Assembly (NCBI GenBank): GCA_937930135.1
Contig: CALGVO010000042.1
Location: 1-20,167 of the forward strand
DNA length: 20,167 bases
Source of the DNA: an uncultured Synechococcus sp.
Lineage (GTDB): Bacteria > Cyanobacteriota > Cyanobacteriia > PCC-6307 > Cyanobiaceae
Direction of reading: 5' to 3'
Translations under genes and position numbers: made by a program
Shown: positions 14,990-20,167 of the stretch, one piece after another
How positions within the stretch are numbered: position 1 is the stretch's first letter
Layout: the number at the start of each line of letters is the position of its first letter
The notes under the pieces: model-generated
The model's database searches: none
What the model was told of the DNA's origin: nothing
Seen by the model: only the letters and a program-made list of their open reading frames with translations

Positions 14990-15595
14990 TCAGGCCAGAG
15001 GGCGAACATCAACAGCCTTGAACCCGTGCTCGTTCAGCTCCCGGTTGCGATTGCCTTCATCGGTGACGCGATCCACGAACAGCACCCCCTGGAGATGATC
15101 CATCTCGTGCTGAATGCAGCGGGCCATCAAGCCATCGGCCTTCATGGTGCGCGGGCGGCCCATTTCGTCCCGATAGCTGAGCTGGATGGCGCTGGGACGC
15201 ACCACATCCAGGTACACCCCGGGGATACTCAGGCAACCCTCTTCATACGTATCAACGGATGCACTGACGCTGGTGATCTCAGGGTTGATCAGCACCAGCG
15301 GAGGCGCAGCGGCATTTTCGATATCCAGATCGATCACAAGCAGCTGTTTGTGCACACCCACCTGCGGCGCGGCGAGGCCGATGCCCCGGGCGGTGTACAT
15401 GCTGCGCAGCATGTCGCGGGCCAGGTCCCGTACCGCCGCATCCACCTTGCTGATGCGCTTGGCAGGTTGACGGAGCACCCGATCGCCAAGGGTGTGGATC
15501 TCAAGTGGAGCCACGTCCAGAGGTTCCTTGGTCACCGCGACGGCAGTGCGACTGCGTTCGGCTGTCCGGGCCAGCTGGGCGAAGCTTCGAGCCAA
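14990..15595 (-). CDS. def: Peptide deformylase
   Basis: Def removes the N-formyl group from nascent proteins using a metal (Fe2+ or Zn2+). All three family motifs are present in the 201-residue product: GIGLAAPQVG (71-80), EGCLSIPG with metal ligand Cys121, and QHEMDHLQG with ligands His163 and His167 and catalytic Glu164. There are about 25 residues of extra N-terminus ahead of the core, common in cyanobacterial Def. It diverges from the S9 peptidase gene across 62 bases and leads the minus-strand run towards rpsU, a sensible translation-linked grouping. Confidence 0.98.
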   Translation of the reverse strand: MARSFAQLARTAERSRTAVAVTKEPLDVAPLEIHTLGDRVLRQPAKRISKVDAAVRDLARDMLRSMYTARGIGLAAPQVGVHKQLLVIDLDIENAAAPPLVLINPEITSVSASVDTYEEGCLSIPGVYLDVVRPSAIQLSYRDEMGRPRTMKADGLMARCIQHEMDHLQGVLFVDRVTDEGNRNRELNEHGFKAVDVRPLA

Positions 15596-15657
15596 GATTC
15601 CGTTCTCCGCGGGTCGTGAGCGTGGCTTGATCTTAGGCAGCTCAGCCGGTCAGCCTC

Positions 15658-17664
15658 ATGGCGACAGCCGCCACCGCAGCGCCCGCCATGCCCACACCCC
15701 TGGCCGCCCGGATCGCCCTGGGCCGATCACCGGTTCTGCGGGAGCCCCGCCTGATCGGCGACTGGGTGCTCTGGCTCGAGCAACGCCCCCAGGACAAGGG
15801 GCGCACCACGGCCCTGATCCGCCGCTGGGGGGCCGATCCCCAGGCCATGCAGGAACTGACGCCAGCGCCGATCAACCTGCGCAGCCGCGTGCACGATTAC
15901 GGCGGCGGCGTTCTGGCCGCATCCAGCGATGGCGATCAGTTGCTGCTGGTGTGGATCGATGATCAAGACGGCTGTCTGTGGAGCCAGAGCTGGTGCGGCC
16001 TGACCGCAGCGGAGGCCATGACCCTGACCGCCCTGGGGCCAGCCCGCCGTCTCAGTCGGCCCGGCGCCGTGCTGGCCGATGGTCAGATCGATGCCGGCCG
16101 CCGGCGCTGGCTGGGGATCTGCGAACGAGACGGTCGGGACTGGCTGGTGAGCGTCGCTGTCGATACCGAGGAGCAGGAACCGGAGGTGGTGCACCAAGCG
16201 CAGGATTTCGCGGGCTACGCCAGCTTGAGCCCCGGCGGCGATCGCCTCGCCTGGGTGGAATGGCAGCAACCGGCCATGCCCTGGGACGCCAGCCAGCTCT
16301 GGGCCTCGGAGCTCGATGCCGAGGGCCGGATCATCGAACCGGTGCTGATGGCGGGAAGCTCTAGCGACGCTGGTGGCCAGCCTGTGTCGGTGTTTCAACC
16401 GCTGTGGCTCCCGGATGGACGGCTGGTGGTGAGCGAAGACAGCAGCGGTTGGTGGAATCTGATCCACACAGAACCGACGCCGGATCTGCACGCACCGCTA
16501 TGGCAGCGCCCCTGGCCGATGGAGGCGGAAACCGCTATGCCCCAGTGGGTGTACGGCATGCGCACCACGGCCTGGGATGGGGAGCAGCTGCTGGCCACGG
16601 TCTGCAGCGAAGGGGTTTGGGCGCTGAAACGACTGAACGACAACGGTGAGGTGGGCTCCATTGCGCAACCGTTCGACGACCTGGCCGGCCTGCAGGCGCA
16701 TGAGGGGCGGGCCGTGGCGATTGCCAGCAACAGCCGCACGGGGCAGGGATTGCTGGAACTTGATCTGGCCAGCGGCCAGTGGCGTCACCTGCCGGCGCTG
16801 GAGGCGGTGCTGCCCGCCGAGGCGATCAGCGTGGCCAAGCCGCTGTGGTTCGACGGTGCCGGTGGTGATCGCACCCATGCCTGGTACTACCCACCCAGCA
16901 CGAGCACCGATGGCGCGGCTCCCCTGCTCGTGAAGAGCCACAGCGGCCCCACCGCCATGGCCCGCCGCGGCCTCAGCCTGGGCATCCAGTTCTGGACGTC
17001 ACGCGGCTGGGGGGTGGTGGATGTGAACTACGGCGGCTCCACCGGATTTGGACGCGCCTACCGGGAGCGGCTGAAGGGAGGCTGGGGCGTGGTGGATGTG
17101 GAAGACTGCGCCGCCGCCGCTCGGGCCCTGATCGCCTCCGGTGCGGCCCATCCCGATCAGATCGCGATCGAAGGCGGCAGTGCCGGTGGTTTCACCACCC
17201 TGGCCTGTCTCTGCTTCACCGAGGTGTTCGGAGTGGGGGCCTGCCGTTATGCCGTGAGCGACCTCAGTGCCATGGCCAGCGACACGCATCGCTTCGAAGC
17301 GCGCTATCTCGATGGTCTGGTGGGTGCCTGGCCACAGGAGCGGAGCCGTTATGACGCCCGCTCACCCCTGCAACACGCCGCACAGATTCGCTGCCCGGTG
17401 ATCTTCTTCCAGGGCCTCAAGGATCGGGTGGTGCCACCGGAGCAGACGGAGCGCATGGCAGCGGCCCTGCGGGCCAATGGGGTGCCGGTGGAGGTGCGCA
17501 CCTTCGCGGCGGAGGGGCATGGCTTCCGCGACAGCCAGGTGCAGATCGACGTGCTGGAAGCGACGGAACGGTTCTTCCGCACCCATCTCAAGCTTCCGGA
17601 TCCGTCTGGCCATAGTGCAAACCGCGGAACTGAGCCTGCACCGCCGCCATCTGGGCAGCCGTGA
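15658..17664 (+). CDS. S9-family (prolyl-oligopeptidase/acylaminoacyl-peptidase type) serine peptidase
   Basis: The 668-residue product has an N-terminal beta-propeller-like region (about 30-400) and a C-terminal alpha/beta hydrolase domain. The catalytic triad is visible: Ser508 in EGGSAGGF, Asp589 in GLKDRVVPPEQ and His621 in EGHGFR. The VVDVNYGGSTGFGRAYRERL segment typical of acylaminoacyl-peptidases precedes the nucleophile. No signal peptide is evident, so it should be a cytoplasmic peptidase degrading short peptides; substrate class cannot be refined. The last 22 or so residues (starting PDPSGHSANR) are Pro-rich, unlike a domain end, and lie within the 77-base overlap with the convergent aldolase gene. 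ATG at 15658 is used; a later ATG at 15688 is possible. Confidence 0.95.
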   Translation: MATAATAAPAMPTPLAARIALGRSPVLREPRLIGDWVLWLEQRPQDKGRTTALIRRWGADPQAMQELTPAPINLRSRVHDYGGGVLAASSDGDQLLLVWIDDQDGCLWSQSWCGLTAAEAMTLTALGPARRLSRPGAVLADGQIDAGRRRWLGICERDGRDWLVSVAVDTEEQEPEVVHQAQDFAGYASLSPGGDRLAWVEWQQPAMPWDASQLWASELDAEGRIIEPVLMAGSSSDAGGQPVSVFQPLWLPDGRLVVSEDSSGWWNLIHTEPTPDLHAPLWQRPWPMEAETAMPQWVYGMRTTAWDGEQLLATVCSEGVWALKRLNDNGEVGSIAQPFDDLAGLQAHEGRAVAIASNSRTGQGLLELDLASGQWRHLPALEAVLPAEAISVAKPLWFDGAGGDRTHAWYYPPSTSTDGAAPLLVKSHSGPTAMARRGLSLGIQFWTSRGWGVVDVNYGGSTGFGRAYRERLKGGWGVVDVEDCAAAARALIASGAAHPDQIAIEGGSAGGFTTLACLCFTEVFGVGACRYAVSDLSAMASDTHRFEARYLDGLVGAWPQERSRYDARSPLQHAAQIRCPVIFFQGLKDRVVPPEQTERMAAALRANGVPVEVRTFAAEGHGFRDSQVQIDVLEATERFFRTHLKLPDPSGHSANRGTEPAPPPSGQP

Positions 17665-18265
17665 GCTGGGGAGGTTCGCCCAGCTGCAACGCCTGGAGAT
17701 ACATCCGCGCCAGGGTCTCCACCTCGATGGCGACCCGCAGCGCCTGATCGAGATCCGATCCCAGGCTCACCAGGCCATGACGGGCCAGCAGACAGGCCTG
17801 ACGATCGCGCAGGGCCTCCACCGCATGGCTGGACAGCTCCGCCGTGCCGAAAGTGGCATAGGGCGCGCAGCGAACATCATCGCCCCCCGCCACAGCCACC
17901 ATGTAATGAAACGGGGGAATCGGCCGGTCATGACAGGCCAGGGCGGTGGCATGCACGGGATGGCAATGGAGCACGGCCATCGCCTCCGAACGGGAGGCCA
18001 GCACATCCGCATGCAGCCGCCACTCCGAAGAGGGGCGCCGCTGGGGCTGGTCGGGCTGCAAGGGCTTGCCCGCCAGATCCAGGGCCACCAGATCGCCGGG
18101 CTCCATCTGCTCATAGGGCAGGGAGCTGGGGGTGATCAGCATCCCGCCGGGAATGCGCAGCGAGAGATTGCCGGAGGTGCCCTGGTTGATGCCACTGGCC
18201 TGCATGCGGCGCGCCACGGTCACCAGCTGCTCGCGCAGCTCCTGTGTGCTCATGGAGGTCAGCAT
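17588..18265 (-). CDS. FucA-like class II aldolase (candidate 5-deoxyribulose-1-phosphate aldolase)
   Basis: The 225-residue product follows E. coli L-fuculose-1-phosphate aldolase FucA closely. Shared stretches include LNQGT/INQGT-type and MLITPSSLPYE motifs, SSEWR and CAPYATFGT. The catalytic Glu81, zinc ligands His100, His102 and His163 and Tyr121 each sit 8 positions after FucA's Glu73, His92, His94, His155 and Tyr113, implying no net gaps. These enzymes cleave ketose 1-phosphates to DHAP plus an aldehyde. No fucose genes are nearby; mtnA lies directly upstream, with TGATG joining its stop to this start. That context favours cleavage of 5-deoxyribulose-1-phosphate or 5-methylthioribulose-1-phosphate. 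ATG at 18253 (MSTQELRE) is an alternative start. Its 3' end overlaps the S9 gene by 77 bases. Confidence 0.92.
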   Translation of the reverse strand: MLTSMSTQELREQLVTVARRMQASGINQGTSGNLSLRIPGGMLITPSSLPYEQMEPGDLVALDLAGKPLQPDQPQRRPSSEWRLHADVLASRSEAMAVLHCHPVHATALACHDRPIPPFHYMVAVAGGDDVRCAPYATFGTAELSSHAVEALRDRQACLLARHGLVSLGSDLDQALRVAIEVETLARMYLQALQLGEPPQLTAAQMAAVQAQFRGLHYGQTDPEA

Positions 18266-19371
18266 CAGGCGTAGAGATTGCGTAGACCGTCTTCACTGGC
18301 GGGAGCCACGCCCCGTTCGGTGATCAGCGCCGTCACCAGCCGGGCCGGGGTCACATCAAAGGCGGGGTTGAAGCCTTCGCTGCCATCGGGGCTGAGTTGC
18401 ACGGTGGCCAGCTCACCGGCTGCCGGCTCGCCATCCACACGCCCCTGGATGTGGGTCACCTCCCGGGCACTGCGCGCTTCGATCGGGATCTCCGCCACAC
18501 CGTCGTCGATGGTCCAGTCGATCGTGGAGGCGGGCAGGGCCACATAGAAGGGCACGTCGTTGTCGTGGGCGGCGAGGGCCTTGAGATAGGTGCCGATCTT
18601 GTTGCACACATCACCGCGGCGGGTGGTGCGATCGGTGCCCACGATCACCGCATCCACCTGGCCGTGCTGCATCAGGTGGCCGCCGGCGTTATCCACAATC
18701 ACGGTGTGGGGCACGCCCTCACGGCCCAGCTCATAGGCCGTGAGCGAAGCGCCCTGGTTGCGCGGGCGTGTTTCATCCACCCACACATGAATGTTGAGGC
18801 CGGCGCGGTGGGCCTTGTAGATCGGCGCCAGGGCCGTGCCCCAGTCCACGGTGGCCAGCCAACCAGCGTTGCAGTGGGTCAACACTCTTAGGGGCTCTTG
18901 TTGCCGCTCGACGGGCCGCGACGCTGCCAGCTGCTGGACAATCGCCAGGCCGTGCTCGCCGATGGCCTCGCACATGGCCACGTCTTCATCGGCGATGGTC
19001 GCCGCTTCCGCCTTCGCCACCTCGGCCCGCTCAGCCGGGGGGAGCAGCGCCACGCGATCGCGCACCCGCTCCAGGGCCCAGCGCAGGTTCACCGCCGTGG
19101 GCCGGGTGGCATTGAGCTGCTCAAACGCCGCCGCCAGCGCCGCATCGCTCGGATCCACCTGCAGGGCCAGCATCAGCCCATAGGCACCGGTCACGCCGAT
19201 CAGGGGCGCGCCGCGCACCACCATCGTGCGAATCGCCTCAGCCGCTTCATCGCAACTGCGCAGGGTGCGCGTGGTGAACTGATGCGGCAGCTGGGTCTGA
19301 TCGATCACACCGATCGAGCGGCCATCGGGCTCCAACCAGATCGTGCGCCAGGGCTTGCCGTCGATCTTCAT
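18265..19371 (-). CDS. mtnA: S-methyl-5-thioribose-1-phosphate isomerase MtnA
   Basis: MtnA converts the aldose phosphate 5-methylthioribose-1-phosphate (and in DHAP-shunt organisms 5-deoxyribose-1-phosphate) to the ketose phosphate. The 368-residue product has VRGAPLIGVTGAYG near the N-terminus, the active-site Cys167 in LTHCNAGWLAT, and Asp247 in VGTDRTTRRGDVCNKIGT. These correspond to Bacillus subtilis Cys160 and Asp240 with the same offset of 7. FDVTPARLVTALITERG closes the core. The frame extends to 19425 but ATG 19371 (MKIDGKPWRTIWLEPDG) is the family start. It overlaps the aldolase gene by one base and diverges from the metallophosphoesterase gene across 65 bases. Confidence 0.97.
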   Translation of the reverse strand: MKIDGKPWRTIWLEPDGRSIGVIDQTQLPHQFTTRTLRSCDEAAEAIRTMVVRGAPLIGVTGAYGLMLALQVDPSDAALAAAFEQLNATRPTAVNLRWALERVRDRVALLPPAERAEVAKAEAATIADEDVAMCEAIGEHGLAIVQQLAASRPVERQQEPLRVLTHCNAGWLATVDWGTALAPIYKAHRAGLNIHVWVDETRPRNQGASLTAYELGREGVPHTVIVDNAGGHLMQHGQVDAVIVGTDRTTRRGDVCNKIGTYLKALAAHDNDVPFYVALPASTIDWTIDDGVAEIPIEARSAREVTHIQGRVDGEPAAGELATVQLSPDGSEGFNPAFDVTPARLVTALITERGVAPASEDGLRNLYA

Positions 19372-19436
19372 GGGGTGCGCTGCCGGGGCGAATGCTCCAT
19401 GCTGCCCGGCGACCGCCCCAGTCACCCGTCAGCCCC

Positions 19437-20167
19437 ATGCCCCTGCGCCGCCGCCAGCTGCTTCAGCTCGCCGCCGCCGGCGCCGGCAGCGGGGCTTATT
19501 GGCTGCTCGGGCAGCACCAACGGCCGACAGCTGCCGCAGCTGCCCACCCCGAACTGCGCCTCGGGCTGATCAGCGACCTGAACGCCAGCTACGGCTCCAC
19601 CACCTACATCCCCCAGGTGCGCCAGGGCCTCCAGCAGCTCCTGGCACGACAACCGGCCTTGGTGGTGTGCGCCGGCGACATGGTAGCCGGCCAGAAGCGG
19701 GGGCTCAGCGCCAACCAGCTGGATGCCATGTGGGAGAGCTTCGCCCACACGGTGCTCAGACCCGTGCGCCAGGCCGGCCTGCCCTTCCTGCCGGCCGTGG
19801 GCAATCACGACGGCTCCCCCGGATTTGAGGCCGATCGAGCCGCCGTGCGCCGCTTCTGGACGCCGCGGCGCCAGGCCCTCGGCTTGCATTTTGTGGATGC
19901 GGGCGACTTCCCCTTCCACTACAGCGCCCTGCAGAACGACGTGTTCTGGCTGATGTGGGATGCCAGCTCCAGCCGCATCCCCGCCGGCCAGCTCAGCTGG
20001 GCCCGCCAGCAACTGGCCAGCCCCGAGGCTCAGCAGGCAAGGCTGCGGCTGGTGGTGGGGCACCTGCCCCTCGTTGGTGTGAGCCAGGGGCGTGACCGTG
20101 CCGGCGAAACACTGGATCAGGCAGCCGCCGTGCAGAGCCTGCTGGAGCAGGGCCGCGTGCAGGCCTA
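19437..20167 (+). CDS. Metallophosphoesterase with twin-arginine-like leader (3'-truncated by the window)
   Basis: The frame is open from ATG 19437 to the window end (243 residues plus two bases). The N-terminus MPLRRRQLLQLAAAGAGSGA resembles a Tat signal (RRRQLL followed by a weakly hydrophobic Ala-rich segment), so export in folded form is likely. Calcineurin-like metal-binding motifs follow in order: SDLN (about residue 46), AGDM (about 80), GNHD (about 121) and GHLP (about 205). The first motif has Asn where most families have His (DxH), together with YGST just after, a pattern I recall from a subgroup of bacterial metallophosphoesterases. The final GHxH motif lies beyond the window. Substrate unknown. 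Confidence 0.9.
   Translation, partial: MPLRRRQLLQLAAAGAGSGAYWLLGQHQRPTAAAAAHPELRLGLISDLNASYGSTTYIPQVRQGLQQLLARQPALVVCAGDMVAGQKRGLSANQLDAMWESFAHTVLRPVRQAGLPFLPAVGNHDGSPGFEADRAAVRRFWTPRRQALGLHFVDAGDFPFHYSALQNDVFWLMWDASSSRIPAGQLSWARQQLASPEAQQARLRLVVGHLPLVGVSQGRDRAGETLDQAAAVQSLLEQGRVQA

Noticed and set aside
14198..15619. Plus-strand frame of 473 residues opposite the DUF3747-type gene and def
   Set aside because: It spans antisense of several well-supported genes including def with all catalytic motifs; no domain is visible in it.
3269..19061. HIP1 octamers (GCGATCGC) as a signature repeat
   Set aside because: By eye I find only about four (near 3269, 8104, 16238 and 19054), far below the density in HIP1-rich freshwater cyanobacteria and not clearly above chance for this base composition.
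1..20167. CRISPR array, defence island, prophage or secondary-metabolite cluster
   Set aside because: No spaced direct repeats, no integrase or transposase, and no large modular enzymes are present; genes are core or lineage-typical with uniform composition.

Overview
The window reads as a tightly packed chromosomal segment of a high-GC unicellular picocyanobacterium of the marine or halotolerant Synechococcus/Cyanobium type. The evidence is a psbX gene, a ycf66-family gene and a high-light-inducible protein, together with a cyanobacteria-restricted LpxB-like protein, very short intergenic gaps and G+C-rich codon use throughout. I see no insertion sequence, phage gene, CRISPR array, rRNA or obvious base-composition island, and no gene-free stretch longer than 300 bases. 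Most genes are ordinary core genes.

Layout, left to right. (1) 1-3431, plus strand: the 3' two thirds of smc and a tandem PRC-barrel protein. (2) 3435-5274, minus strand: tRNA-Leu(GAG), then an LpxB-like protein, then msrB, reading leftwards. (3) 5385-6728: accC, the biotin carboxylase of acetyl-CoA carboxylase. (4) 6741-7088 (minus), a YggT/Ycf19-type membrane protein, divergent from 7149-8291 (plus), psbX and a ycf66-family gene. (5) 8351-9402: two translationally coupled small lipoproteins built from TolB-like repeats. (6) 9433-11998, minus: a HIT hydrolase, a fused SbmA/BacA-type ABC transporter and an hli gene in one apparent operon. (7) 12084-13619: comM/yifB. (8) 13625-15595, minus: def, a 65-residue two-helix membrane protein, a secreted DUF3747-type protein, rpsU, and a 46-residue small protein whose start region carries a hairpin. 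(9) 15658-17664: an S9-family peptidase. It runs 77 bases into the convergent pair 17588-19371, which encodes a FucA-like class II aldolase and MtnA. (10) 19437 to the end: a metallophosphoesterase with a twin-arginine-like leader, cut by the window.

Functional threads are chromosome organisation (smc, possibly the PRC-barrel protein), fatty-acid synthesis (accC), photosystem upkeep and light stress (psbX, hli, ycf66, YggT), protein processing and repair (def, msrB, S9 peptidase) and translation (rpsU, tRNA-Leu). A further thread is probable salvage of 5'-deoxynucleoside by-products (mtnA plus aldolase).

No large unknown system is evident. The items most worth a second look are the mtnA-aldolase pair as a candidate DHAP-type shunt, the two coupled three-repeat lipoproteins that could together complete one six-bladed propeller, the hairpin overlapping the ribosome binding site of the 46-residue gene, and the convergent gene overlap with an extended peptidase tail.
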